A stretch of 64,000 bases of DNA, from contig NZ_KN882196.1 of the NCBI RefSeq assembly GCF_000934765.1, forward strand, positions 73,293 to 137,292. The letters run 5' to 3'. Under the pieces are notes generated by a model. That model searched no databases. It saw only the letters and a program-made list of their open reading frames with translations, and was not told the origin of the DNA. Position 1 is the first letter of the stretch, and each line of letters starts with the position of its first letter. Origin of the DNA: Thiomicrospira microaerophila (GTDB taxonomy: Bacteria > Pseudomonadota > Gammaproteobacteria > Thiomicrospirales > Thiomicrospiraceae). The translations under genes were made by a program, and so were the position numbers. This document shows positions 41,429 to 50,565 of the stretch, piece by piece.

Positions 41429-43551
41429 AGCGTAACCTGACTAATATAATGCCCAAAACGACGCGCGGTTTCTGGCACCAGCATCTCAATATCTTGTGGC
41501 GCTGCTATGCGCTCAAAGTCGCTACTCAGCAAGGCATCCAATGTTTCAAGCGTGGTCACATTTTCGCCGGATTGCGCGTCTTTATAGCCACCTAACCAGT
41601 GGGCTTTGGCCGTATATTGTTCGCGCCAATCATAGGTCGAACCCAGCATCAATAGCCCGCCTGTATTCAAACGATGGGCAATATCCTGAATAAACTTTTT
41701 CGGCTCATACAGCCGCTCAATCACATTCATCGCCAACAGCATATCGTAACCGCTAAAAATTGGCTTTAGGTTACTTGGATCTTGTTGCATAAAACGACAA
41801 CGCGCAGCCGCCTTCTCCAACTCACTATCCGCGAGTCGGTATTCCTTAAAATCCATAATCTCGCCTTCTAATGGCAAGGTCGCCAACAAGGACCCTGTTT
41901 GTTGCATCCGATTCGCGGCATTGATAAAACGCGCTGAAAAATCCAGCCCCAATACCTCATCAAAGTGCTTGCCGAGTTCAAAACAGCCGCGCCCAACCGA
42001 GCAGCCAACCTCAAGCACTTTTAAATGATCACGCGCCGCCAAATCCTTATCCTGTTGCGCCCAGTCGATGGCTAAACGCGCATAGGTTTGCGCAAAGTTT
42101 GCCAGGCCGAACGGATTAGTGCCATAATGAAACTCACAGGCTTGGGCGACGGCTGGATCGGTTTCATAGGTCGCAAATTCGGTTTGCACTGGCGCATCCG
42201 ATTCTATATAACGAAAACCCGCATGTTGAAAAAAGTGACGACGGAACGCATAACGCGAATGGCCGTTAATCTCATTACCGGTTGAAATCCAGCTACCGCC
42301 CTTAAAAATATTATGTTTATTATCAAACGTCGGCGTAGTGAAATCATCATACAACGGATGAACCTTAAAACCATCAAACGGATAGATCGGTGTCATTGTC
42401 CACTGCCAAACATTGCCGACCACATCATAAAAACCCTTCATTTCACACTGATCGACCGGCACTGACGAGGCATACTGCTGCAAATTAATATTCGCCGAGG
42501 CTTGATGATTCAACGCATCGGTTTGATCACGGAGCCGCAAGTATTCGTCTTCAGAAGGCAGGCGAATCGGTTTACCCGTTTGCTTGGCTTTCCAGCGGCA
42601 AAACGCCGCCGCTTCAAGAAAGTTCACCTCAACGGGCCAATTCCACGGCATAGGGATTTCTTCGGTCATGCAACGTAACCACCAGGCCTGGTGGTTGTTT
42701 TGCGTTTTTAGCACCCAAAAGCTCGGATGCTTGACGGGGCTAAACTGACGCCAACGGTCGCCCTCCTCATCCCAATAGGTCGCGTTATCATAACCGCCGG
42801 CTTCAACAAAAGCTAAAAACTCTCCGTTGGACACTAAAAATTCTGACGCCTTAAAGCCCTGCACTTGCGCACGATGAGAACCGTATTCATTATCCCAGCC
42901 ATAAAATTTAGCGGGATCTTGATGCTGAATATCAACCAGGCCTGGTTGTACAGCAAGCAACTTATTCTCTGCCGGTGCCTCACCCCGTTCTGGGCAAATA
43001 GCAAACAAATCGGATGATTGTACAAAAGCCAAATCCAGCTGGCGAATCAATACCGATGAGGTTTCAAGGTGAATACGCTCATGCTCAATCCCCATCATCA
43101 CAGGCCACAAAGGGCTTTGCCAATCAATCGGCAGACTAAAGCTCACCGCATCAATTAATTGATTCACCGCCGCACGCACTTGCTGGCGGTAAACACGCAC
43201 TTCATCTACCGCCGGCCAAGCATAATGCGCCTCGTTCAAGTCATCCCACGACATTTCATCGACCCCAATCGCGCACATGGATTCGATTTTAGGATTAATG
43301 CGCTGGGGCAATAACTTGGCTAACACTAGCTTATTGGTGAAAAAAGTGGCGGTATGACCAAAATAGAAAATTAACGGATGACGCAAAGAACAGGGCCTCT
43401 GATAATAGGCTTGATCGTTCACCAAGCAGTCAAACAACGCCTCATAAGCATCACAAGTCGTATTAAAATAGTGCCTGATTTCAGCGCGCTTGGCTTCCAC
43501 CTCGCCTTGGTTCAAAACAATATTCTGTGTTACCAACTCCGCTTTTTGCAT
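41413..43551 (-). CDS. ovoA: 5-histidylcysteine sulfoxide synthase with fused methyltransferase
   Basis: Ovothiol A biosynthesis. The N-terminal DinB-like/iron region carries H-E-R-I-H-L-E (His157, His161, Glu163), the H-x3-H-x-E iron motif. The middle is a formylglycine-generating-enzyme-like domain (G-N-V-W-Q-W, G-G-S-W-I-S, H-S-R-Y-A-F-R-R). The C-terminal ~240 residues are a SAM methyltransferase (V-L-E-V-G-C-S-V-G-R-G). I start at 43551 behind AAAGGA rather than an upstream GTG, giving 712 residues. Two palindrome sites lie in it, one extended to 20 bp. Confidence 0.9.
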   Translation of the reverse strand: MQKAELVTQNIVLNQGEVEAKRAEIRHYFNTTCDAYEALFDCLVNDQAYYQRPCSLRHPLIFYFGHTATFFTNKLVLAKLLPQRINPKIESMCAIGVDEMSWDDLNEAHYAWPAVDEVRVYRQQVRAAVNQLIDAVSFSLPIDWQSPLWPVMMGIEHERIHLETSSVLIRQLDLAFVQSSDLFAICPERGEAPAENKLLAVQPGLVDIQHQDPAKFYGWDNEYGSHRAQVQGFKASEFLVSNGEFLAFVEAGGYDNATYWDEEGDRWRQFSPVKHPSFWVLKTQNNHQAWWLRCMTEEIPMPWNWPVEVNFLEAAAFCRWKAKQTGKPIRLPSEDEYLRLRDQTDALNHQASANINLQQYASSVPVDQCEMKGFYDVVGNVWQWTMTPIYPFDGFKVHPLYDDFTTPTFDNKHNIFKGGSWISTGNEINGHSRYAFRRHFFQHAGFRYIESDAPVQTEFATYETDPAVAQACEFHYGTNPFGLANFAQTYARLAIDWAQQDKDLAARDHLKVLEVGCSVGRGCFELGKHFDEVLGLDFSARFINAANRMQQTGSLLATLPLEGEIMDFKEYRLADSELEKAAARCRFMQQDPSNLKPIFSGYDMLLAMNVIERLYEPKKFIQDIAHRLNTGGLLMLGSTYDWREQYTAKAHWLGGYKDAQSGENVTTLETLDALLSSDFERIAAPQDIEMLVPETARRFGHYISQVTLWKKK
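42677..42696. repeat. 20-bp extended form of the AGGCCT palindrome, inside ovoA
   Basis: AACCACCAGGCCTGGTGGTT is a perfect 20-bp palindrome. Its inner 14 bases differ symmetrically from the usual form. Read on the minus strand as N-N-H-Q-A-W-W. Confidence 0.85.
42934..42947. repeat. AACCAGGCCTGGTT palindrome, perfect copy, inside ovoA
   Basis: Exact 14-bp palindrome, read in the P-G-L-V frame on the minus strand; second site within this gene. Confidence 0.9.
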
Positions 43552-43588
43552 CACAAGTCCTTTAAACTTCACCTAATCAATGCCACGC

Positions 43589-43609
43589 ATTATACACCAG
43601 TTGTACAAC
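43589..43609 (-). promoter_or_regulatory. possible ovoA promoter with GTTGTACAAC palindrome
   Basis: On the minus strand TATAAT (43594-43589) lies about 38 bases ahead of the ovoA start. A perfect 10-bp palindrome GTTGTACAAC (43600-43609) sits between it and a weak -35. This could be an operator. Confidence 0.4.
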
Positions 43610-43645
43610 AATGAAACAAGTAAACCCAGTTTTTAAACCGGTTGA

Positions 43646-44584
43646 CTAAAAACAAGCACGCCATATCGTGCTCTTGGGTTTTGATTCGAGTGTTGCATAA
43701 TCAACTTGGTTAAGTTTGACAAGGCGTTTATCCAGTGAATATTGCTGTTGAATTAATTTCGCCAATTTTTTATCAGATAACGTCAAGGCCGCCGTTAAAG
43801 CTAACAAACACCGCAGTGCATAATCAGCCGGATTATTTTTGCTATCAAATAAATAGCCTTTACCGCCTAATGCACGTAACTCAAAGTGATTGTTATTGGC
43901 AAAATCCAAAAAGTTAATACTGTAATTTTTCTTAAGCACACGCTTAAAAATAAATGCCCAATCCTCTGGCTGATAATCGAAAAGCTGACTGACAATATCG
44001 CGGCTAAATTTTCTCGATTTAAAACTCAACAAGCCGGCTTGGTCTAAACAATACACCACCGCCAAGGGTGACAATCGCCCACAGCCTTCGGTTGAAAAAT
44101 GCAGGTGAAAGCCGATATCTTGAGCGTCTTGTGCGTCAAACTGTTTCAACTTTTTACAAAACGCATGTAAATAATAAATCAACGACAAGGGGTCGAGTTT
44201 TGGACTCACTAGCTCATAGCTTTGTAAACCTGCAGGAGGGCAGCCGGTTCGCTCCGCAATCAAATAAAAGTTTTTCCCATCGGTTTTAGGCACCTGTTCT
44301 AGGCTCACTAATAACACCTGGTCACGCGGCATTATTTGATCAATGGACTGCGCGAACAGCCCTATTTGCTCAGGTGCAAGATAAAATTCGATTTCAAACC
44401 CTGCTACCCATTTCTGACTGACCTGCGCAAAAAGATTGGCATCCGCACGGTATAAATCAACTAAACGCCTCGCGAATTTTTTATGGCTCAACTCGCCTTC
44501 ATAACGTTCAAACTGGGTAATATGCGACTGGTCGGATACCCAGTGTTTGCTGGCGGCAATCAAGGTTATAAGTTTATTGTTCAT
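43646..44584 (-). CDS. amidoligase-like (GCS/glutamine-synthetase fold) protein
   Basis: A 312-residue protein that I read as a member of the putative amidoligase superfamily (COOH-NH2 ligases). G-F-E-I-E-F (residues 62-67) fits the first acidic metal motif. Y-E-L-V-S-P-K-L follows, then G-F-H-L-H-F-S near 160 fits the G-x-H-x-H motif, and F-E-L-R-A-L-G-G near 235 supplies the last Glu/Arg. The substrate is unknown. It lies just upstream of ovoA on the same strand but with a possible promoter between them. Confidence in the superfamily is moderate. Confidence 0.6.
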   Translation of the reverse strand: MNNKLITLIAASKHWVSDQSHITQFERYEGELSHKKFARRLVDLYRADANLFAQVSQKWVAGFEIEFYLAPEQIGLFAQSIDQIMPRDQVLLVSLEQVPKTDGKNFYLIAERTGCPPAGLQSYELVSPKLDPLSLIYYLHAFCKKLKQFDAQDAQDIGFHLHFSTEGCGRLSPLAVVYCLDQAGLLSFKSRKFSRDIVSQLFDYQPEDWAFIFKRVLKKNYSINFLDFANNNHFELRALGGKGYLFDSKNNPADYALRCLLALTAALTLSDKKLAKLIQQQYSLDKRLVKLNQVDYATLESKPKSTIWRACF

Positions 44585-44680
44585 TGTTGTTCCATGCGTT
44601 CATTTAAATATAGACATGGATTATAAAGGCAGAAAATGACGAAATAAGAAAAAATGGCCCAGTTCACCTCTGAGCCTAGT

Positions 44681-46897
44681 TTAAACGGCCTGGGGTCGAC
44701 CAAAATGGTAGCCCTGAAAACCCGTAGCGCCGGCTTGTTTTGCAGACTCAAACTGTTCTGGAAGCTCAATACCCTCCATCACCAACTGATAACCCGCTTG
44801 ACGAATCATGGTGGCGGTAGACTCAATAATACCACGGGTTTTGCCATCTAAATTGAGCGCATGGGTTAAGGTAATATCAAACTTAATAATATCAACAGGC
44901 ATATTCGCTAAATAGCGAATCGACGAATAACCGCTGCCAAAATCATCCAGCGCAATCTGAAAACCTAATTTTCGCAAGGTTTCGAGTTTTTCAGACACTA
45001 AACCCATATTCGTAATCAAAGTGGTTTCTGTCACCTCCACTACCATTTTATACTTACAAGTATACTGCGCCAGATTCGCCAATAGTTTATCTAAATCCAA
45101 CTGCAACAAGGTTTGGGGTGATAAATTAAGTGACACACCTGTCTTCACAGGCACCTTGCCGCTTTCAATCAACTGCGTCAACGACTGTATTACTTGCAAA
45201 TCCAAATCGACCTCTAAACGCCGATGATTGACCACATCAAAAATTTCACCCGGAAAAATCAAGCCATCCGCTGTTTTAATCCGCACCAATGACTCGTAGT
45301 ATAGGGTCTGCTGTTGTGCATCGACAATCGGTTGCAAATGCATTTCGATACCTTCACCGGTTTGCAACGCGGCCATAATGGTGGCAACGCGCTCATTAGA
45401 TACCAGTGTTTTACCCGCGCTGAGCGCCTCGGAAACAAACAGCTGAATCTTATCATGCAAGGAATGCTTAGCATTATACAATGCGATATCGGCCTGTTTA
45501 TGCAGGCTATCCACCGCCTTTGGTGTCAATGCGCTACTCAGTCCGACACTGAATTGCACCCGCTCCTGTATACCCAGCGCGGCAAAAGGCATCTGTTTTA
45601 AATGATTCAAACAGCGCTTAGCGAGATCTGATAGCCCATCCGCATCCAGCCCTGCCAACACAATCGCAAACTCATCACCCCCAATACGAAAGGTCTGGGC
45701 CGTCGTCGGCACTGTCTCGACCAAACCCTTTGCTGTCAAGCGAATCACCTGGTCGCCAACATCATGCCCATAGGTATCATTGATCGCCTTAAAGTAATCA
45801 CAATCTAACAACATAAAACCGATCGGCACGGTGGAGTCAGATAGCCTGCGGGCTAAATAATCCAACGCCTCATCAAAGGCGCGTCGATTTGCTAGACCTG
45901 ACAAGGCGTCAGTGCGCGACTGCTGATAAGCTAACTCACGCTGCGCATCGATTTTTTCTTGCGCCTGCACCAACGCACGATTGTAACTCGATAATGACGC
46001 TTGTAAATCTTCAAACTCACTCACAAAATAACTGGCTTGATAAGTGACCACTTGGTCAGGCTTATTTTTTAATTCGGCTAAGTATCCTGTTAAGCTAGCC
46101 AGCGGGCGCACCAAACTGTAGCGAAAAAACAACATAAATAGAATGGCAATCAATACCGCATATAACAGCACATAGCGAATGAAGTCCTGAATCAATGGCC
46201 ATAAATAATTATCCACCGGGTTGACGAGTACGCTAAAAGCGATGTACTGCTCTGGCTGCGCCAACAGCGCCGAAACATCGAGCGCCTGCCCCTCAAAATG
46301 AGGCTTAGCAACGAGGCTTGTGCGTTCGATAAATTGAAACTGCGCTTGGGTTTTCAGCCAGGTTACTAAATCAATATTTAGCCCTAAATAACCTATTTTT
46401 TGACCCGATTGTCGCTGATCAACCTGAATAAAAACACGGTGTGTAAGCTGCGCCTGTGCAAAATGAAACTGTGAGGCATGGGGTGACACCCGCTCTGGCA
46501 AAAAAGGGGAAACCGGATCATTTGGCCCCTTTTGAAATAATTGGCGCCCTTGCGCATCATAAATTTCAAGCTCATTAAAATAAGGTCGCCATTGATGCGA
46601 CACTTTTACCCGCTCATTACGCCAAAAAAAATAATAGCGCGGTTGGCTCAATTGTTGGCGCACCTCATCCCAATCCGCAAGGCGCTGTGCCTCCTGTTCT
46701 GAATAAGCAATAAAACGTTTCACCTCGGCTACAAGCTCTTGCTGAGCGGCCCGGTACACTTGCGCAGACGACTGATCACGAATTTGCTGCGCACTGGCAT
46801 ACAAATACCAAAACATAAATAAGTACAAGCCAAGAGACGCGCTTAAAAACACCACCATGTGCCACTTCGCTTTGATCGGCTTAAACCATCGACGCAT
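44681..46897 (-). CDS. membrane GGDEF-EAL c-di-GMP protein
   Basis: 738 residues: N-terminal membrane helix (about 13-33), a periplasmic sensor of about 200 residues, and a second helix near 238-260. A HAMP-like linker is followed by GGDEF with intact R-I-G-G-D-E-F and C-terminal EAL. The EAL signature reads E-S-L-V-R instead of E-A-L, and D-D-F-G-S-G-Y is intact, so the phosphodiesterase may still work. It overlaps the upstream secreted hydrolase gene by one base, and the two are probably cotranscribed. Confidence 0.9.
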   Translation of the reverse strand: MRRWFKPIKAKWHMVVFLSASLGLYLFMFWYLYASAQQIRDQSSAQVYRAAQQELVAEVKRFIAYSEQEAQRLADWDEVRQQLSQPRYYFFWRNERVKVSHQWRPYFNELEIYDAQGRQLFQKGPNDPVSPFLPERVSPHASQFHFAQAQLTHRVFIQVDQRQSGQKIGYLGLNIDLVTWLKTQAQFQFIERTSLVAKPHFEGQALDVSALLAQPEQYIAFSVLVNPVDNYLWPLIQDFIRYVLLYAVLIAILFMLFFRYSLVRPLASLTGYLAELKNKPDQVVTYQASYFVSEFEDLQASLSSYNRALVQAQEKIDAQRELAYQQSRTDALSGLANRRAFDEALDYLARRLSDSTVPIGFMLLDCDYFKAINDTYGHDVGDQVIRLTAKGLVETVPTTAQTFRIGGDEFAIVLAGLDADGLSDLAKRCLNHLKQMPFAALGIQERVQFSVGLSSALTPKAVDSLHKQADIALYNAKHSLHDKIQLFVSEALSAGKTLVSNERVATIMAALQTGEGIEMHLQPIVDAQQQTLYYESLVRIKTADGLIFPGEIFDVVNHRRLEVDLDLQVIQSLTQLIESGKVPVKTGVSLNLSPQTLLQLDLDKLLANLAQYTCKYKMVVEVTETTLITNMGLVSEKLETLRKLGFQIALDDFGSGYSSIRYLANMPVDIIKFDITLTHALNLDGKTRGIIESTATMIRQAGYQLVMEGIELPEQFESAKQAGATGFQGYHFGRPQAV

Positions 46898-47781
46898 CAG
46901 TTCCGCTCCGCGTTAAACGCCGTTAAAATAGTTAATAAACGCTCCTGAAGATCAAACTCATGCAAGCTAGAGAAAAAATGGTTAGCACCGTCGATAAGAT
47001 GCATCTCAACACCCACACGTACTAAATCATCGAGCCAGTCCACACCTACGTTTTGTAAAATCTCATCACTTGTGCCCATAATCGCATGTACCGGCACCGC
47101 AATATAGGCGAAATTCGCCAGGTTTTGCTGGCGTGTTAACTGAGAGTAAGAAAGTAGACTTTGTGGGGTAGCGTAAAAATTATCCTGACAAAAGAGCAGA
47201 CTAAAAGACGCAGGCCTAGGTGAGCCCGTTAACATCATATGACGTGCTCGCGACCAATCGGATGCTTTGGCTCCCACACCTTCACCATTAAAGTAAAAAA
47301 CACTGGTGACAATCAACAGCGCCACCGCCGAATGGGGCTCTGTAGCTTGACTGAATAGTAAATCTTGACTGCCACTAGAGTGTCCCAATAACACAATATG
47401 CTCATAACCCTGTGCCACCAACCAATCAACCCACGCATTGATTTCCATCCGATTATCTTCAAGCGTATGGGTATGTAAACTATCACACTTGAGCGAATCG
47501 CGACGCTCACTAATACCATAACTCATATTTGGACTAAGTGCGCTCAGACCTAAGTCATTGATCGCCTGCACTATGCTGCGGATAGTATGAAACTGATTGG
47601 TGGTTAAAAACCCATGCTGAACCAACACGGCCACACGCTTATCGTTATGCTGCGGTTGATCATACGCTGCTTGCAGATAAAACCCAGGGCGCAACTCCAA
47701 GCTGACGGTCTGCGCCTGCACAACCGAAAGCACCGCCGCCCCCATCCAAAGCAAAAAAAACGCTTTACATTTTATATACAT
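46897..47781 (-). CDS. secreted alpha/beta hydrolase
   Basis: A signal peptide (about residues 1-23, ending V-Q-A) is followed by an alpha/beta hydrolase fold. The early oxyanion segment is V-L-V-Q-H-G-F, nucleophile G-H-S-S-G (Ser near 127), Asp in M-G-T-S-D-E-I and catalytic His in D-G-A-N-H-F-F. 294 residues. The substrate cannot be told. Tight coupling to the GGDEF-EAL gene suggests an envelope or matrix function, which is inference. Confidence 0.8.
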   Translation of the reverse strand: MYIKCKAFFLLWMGAAVLSVVQAQTVSLELRPGFYLQAAYDQPQHNDKRVAVLVQHGFLTTNQFHTIRSIVQAINDLGLSALSPNMSYGISERRDSLKCDSLHTHTLEDNRMEINAWVDWLVAQGYEHIVLLGHSSGSQDLLFSQATEPHSAVALLIVTSVFYFNGEGVGAKASDWSRARHMMLTGSPRPASFSLLFCQDNFYATPQSLLSYSQLTRQQNLANFAYIAVPVHAIMGTSDEILQNVGVDWLDDLVRVGVEMHLIDGANHFFSSLHEFDLQERLLTILTAFNAERN

Positions 47782-47974
47782 TCAGCCTTGCTCGCCTATC
47801 ACATTAAGTCACTCCAAACACCCGAATCAAAGCAGTGAGCATAGCCGAAATAAAGACTGTTCGCCATCAATTATAGATATACCCAGATAGACCATGCTTA
47901 TTACATACTTATCAAACCCGCCACACAAGCCTTTGCAAGGAATTAAAAACCCGCCCTGACTTTTTGACCGTCGA

Positions 47975-48003
47975 TTGACTTAAGTCCGACAGGCTCCTAA
48001 AAT
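47975..48003 (+). promoter_or_regulatory. sigma-70 promoter of hnoX
   Basis: TTGACT (47975-47980), 17-bp spacer, TAAAAT (47998-48003). The spacer is made largely of the sequence TTAAGTCCGACAGG, which recurs at 17428-17441. Confidence 0.7.
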
Positions 48004-48048
48004 GCGTTTAAGATAATACCCACAAAACGCAAACAGAAGGAGCGCACA

Positions 48049-48585
48049 ATGAAAGGCATGGTATTTACTGAATTTCTAGACATGGTAGAAAACAAATTTT
48101 CAGCGGATATGGTCGATGACATCATTGATGATGCGAATCCCGCATCGGGGGCGGCTTATACCTCTGTGGGCACCTATGACCATCAAGAGTTAGTCGACAT
48201 GGTCGTTGCGCTATCGAAACGCACCGAGATTCCGGTGGATACACTGGTCAAAGTTTTTGGTGAGCATGTCTTCACCATTTTTGCCACCAACTATCCAAGC
48301 TTTTTTGCCGACGTACCTGATGCGCTGACTTTTCTGTCCGGTATTGAAGACATTATCCACGCCGAAGTCATCAAGCTTTACCCCGATGCGCAACTACCTA
48401 AATTTGATTGCCATTTTGAGGGTGAAACACTTATCATGGACTACCAGTCACCCCGTCATTTCTCAGACCTGGCCGAAGGATTGATCAAAGGCTGTGGTGC
48501 GCACTTTGGTGAAAACCTGCAGATTGAGCGCAATGACATCAGCGCCAATGTAACACGCTTCACGGTCAGTCGTGTAGCGGCTTAA
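48049..48585 (+). CDS. hnoX: H-NOX haem nitric-oxide sensor
   Basis: 178-residue haem NO/O2-binding protein beginning M-K-G-M-V-F. The proximal haem ligand is His104 (I-I-H-A-E-V). The Y-x-S-x-R haem-propionate motif is Y132-Q-S134-P-R136. No distal Tyr of the oxygen-binding class is evident, so a NO sensor is expected. It has a strong promoter and AAGGAG, and is followed after 30 bases by a histidine kinase gene, the classic H-NOX/kinase pair. Confidence 0.92.
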   Translation: MKGMVFTEFLDMVENKFSADMVDDIIDDANPASGAAYTSVGTYDHQELVDMVVALSKRTEIPVDTLVKVFGEHVFTIFATNYPSFFADVPDALTFLSGIEDIIHAEVIKLYPDAQLPKFDCHFEGETLIMDYQSPRHFSDLAEGLIKGCGAHFGENLQIERNDISANVTRFTVSRVAA

Positions 48586-48615
48586 CGCAACTTAGTACAC
48601 GATGCCATATACCTA

Positions 48616-49950
48616 ATGACAAACCCAACCACGGCCGACATCAGCCAACTTGAAACCCGTTGGCAACGGCGGCTTGAGCGTGAAAAGCGTGCGCGAAAAG
48701 AAGCCGAGAGTCTGCTTGAAGAGAAAAGTCTAGCGCTCTATCAAACCAATCTAGCGCTCCAACAACAAGCAAACAACCTTGAGCAGGCGGTGTTAGACGC
48801 CACAAACGATTTACGTGTCGCGCTGGACAGAGCGGAAGCAGCCACCAAGGCGAAGAGCGAGTTTCTAGCCACCATGAGCCATGAAATTCGCACCCCGATG
48901 AATGGGGTGATTGGCATGACGGACTTGTTGTTGCACACCGAGATTAACGAAGAACAGCGCACCTATCTGAATGTATTAAAAAGCTCCGGGCAAAACCTGC
49001 TGAGCTTGATTAATGACATCCTCGACTACTCAAAAATTGAAGCGGGCAAGCTCGAACTAGAATCGATTCCACTGAGTCTTAAAAAACTACTCGATGAACT
49101 GGTGTTTATTTTTAAACCGCAATTCGATGACAAACACCTCACCCTTCAGCTGGATCTCGACCCCTCCATTCCCAGCTGGATTAAAGGCGACCCAACCCGT
49201 TTGCGTCAGGTGTTTTTCAATCTAATCTCCAACGCCCTTAAATTCACTCTTAAAGGTTCGGTCACCATTCGAATCACACCCTGTGAACAAGCGGATTATT
49301 TGAAGGTTCAAGTCATTGACACCGGCATTGGGATTAGCGAGCAGGCGCAAAAAAAGCTGTTTCAAGCGTTTCAACAAGCCGACTCCTCCACCACGCGCCA
49401 GTTTGGTGGCACAGGGTTGGGATTAGCCATTTGCATGCATATTGTTAAAGCCATGCAAGGACGCATTTGGGTGGAGAGTGAGCCGGACAAGGGCAGTCGC
49501 TTTTGTTTCGAGTTTTATGGCGAACCCACTCAAAGCCTCGGCGACAAACAACAAAATGCGGCGCAGCATCAAGACTTTAGCCACCTTAAACTGCTGGTCG
49601 CTGAAGACAACCCGATTAACCAAATGCTGGTGGTCAAATTCCTAGAAAAACTCGGGGTGAAACCCGATGTGGCAAATAATGGCCTTGAAGCCACCGAATA
49701 CATGCAGCAACAGGATTACGATGTGGTATTAATGGACATGCAAATGCCTAAGATGGATGGGCTTGCTGCTACCCGCTTTATCCGCGCCCTGCCCCATCTG
49801 CATCAACCGATGATTATTGCATTGACCGCAAATGCATTCCAAGAAGACCAGAAAGCTTGCTTTGACGCGGGGATGAATGGCTTTCTAACCAAACCACTCA
49901 ACCTAGACGCGCTGCAAAAAGCCCTTTCTGACAACCAGGCCTGGTTATAA
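48616..49950 (+). CDS. hahK: H-NOX-associated hybrid histidine kinase
   Basis: 444 residues, no membrane segment. An N-terminal coiled coil (about 10-80) is followed by H-box [12 protein letters not shown], HATPase domain ([18 protein letters not shown]) and a C-terminal receiver (Asp in V-V-L-M-D-M-Q-M-P). Linked H-NOX proteins inhibit such kinases when NO-bound, affecting biofilm c-di-GMP in studied species. The gene ends with a palindrome copy that encodes its last residues, D-N-Q-A-W-L. Confidence 0.9.
   Translation: MTNPTTADISQLETRWQRRLEREKRARKEAESLLEEKSLALYQTNLALQQQANNLEQAVLDATNDLRVALDRAEAATKAKSEFLATMSHEIRTPMNGVIGMTDLLLHTEINEEQRTYLNVLKSSGQNLLSLINDILDYSKIEAGKLELESIPLSLKKLLDELVFIFKPQFDDKHLTLQLDLDPSIPSWIKGDPTRLRQVFFNLISNALKFTLKGSVTIRITPCEQADYLKVQVIDTGIGISEQAQKKLFQAFQQADSSTTRQFGGTGLGLAICMHIVKAMQGRIWVESEPDKGSRFCFEFYGEPTQSLGDKQQNAAQHQDFSHLKLLVAEDNPINQMLVVKFLEKLGVKPDVANNGLEATEYMQQQDYDVVLMDMQMPKMDGLAATRFIRALPHLHQPMIIALTANAFQEDQKACFDAGMNGFLTKPLNLDALQKALSDNQAWL
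49933..49946. repeat. AACCAGGCCTGGTT palindrome, perfect copy, at the 3' end of hahK
   Basis: Exact 14-bp palindrome; it supplies the last sense codons (N-Q-A-W-L) before the stop. Confidence 0.9.
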
Positions 49951-50043
49951 GATCGGCTAAAACTCACATTTCTTTTCCCAGTGTTTCGCTTGGTTTTGTT
50001 AGAATAACAATTGTTTATCATTTAACTCAAAAGGATTCCCCTC

Positions 50044-50565
50044 ATGCCACTACTAGATAGCTTTCGCGTTGACCATACCATTATGCCCGCCCCCGCCGTG
50101 CGTGTTGCCAAAACCATGACCACCCCTAAGGGCGACACGATTACCGTGTTTGATTTACGTTTTTGCAAGCCGAATGAAGAAATCATGGGCGAGCGTGGCA
50201 TCCACACCCTCGAACATTTATTTGCGGGTTTTATTCGCCAGCATCTCAATAGCAGCGATGTTGAAATTATTGACGTCTCGCCAATGGGCTGCCGCACCGG
50301 ATTTTATATGAGCCTGATTGGTACGCCGGATGAAAAACGCGTGGGCGAGGCTTGGAAAAAAGCGATGAGCGATGTGCTGGAGGTGAAAAACGAACAAGAC
50401 ATTCCAGAACTCAATCTTTACCAATGCGGTACCTGCAACCTACATTCGCTAGACGAAGCCAAGCAAATCGCACAAGGTATCCTCGACAAGGGGGTCGGCG
50501 TGATGCATAACGAAGATATGTTATTAGCCGACGACAAACTGCGTGAACTGGGTAACGCGGTATGA
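50044..50565 (+). CDS. luxS: S-ribosylhomocysteine lyase (AI-2 synthesis)
   Basis: Splits S-ribosylhomocysteine to homocysteine and the AI-2 precursor DPD. Metal ligands His54 and His58 in H-T-L-E-H with catalytic Glu57, Cys83 in M-G-C-R-T-G, and the third ligand in C-G-T-C-N-L-H-S near 128. 173 residues. It overlaps mtnN by four bases; MtnN makes its substrate from S-adenosylhomocysteine, so the activated-methyl cycle steps are coupled. Confidence 0.96.
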   Translation: MPLLDSFRVDHTIMPAPAVRVAKTMTTPKGDTITVFDLRFCKPNEEIMGERGIHTLEHLFAGFIRQHLNSSDVEIIDVSPMGCRTGFYMSLIGTPDEKRVGEAWKKAMSDVLEVKNEQDIPELNLYQCGTCNLHSLDEAKQIAQGILDKGVGVMHNEDMLLADDKLRELGNAV

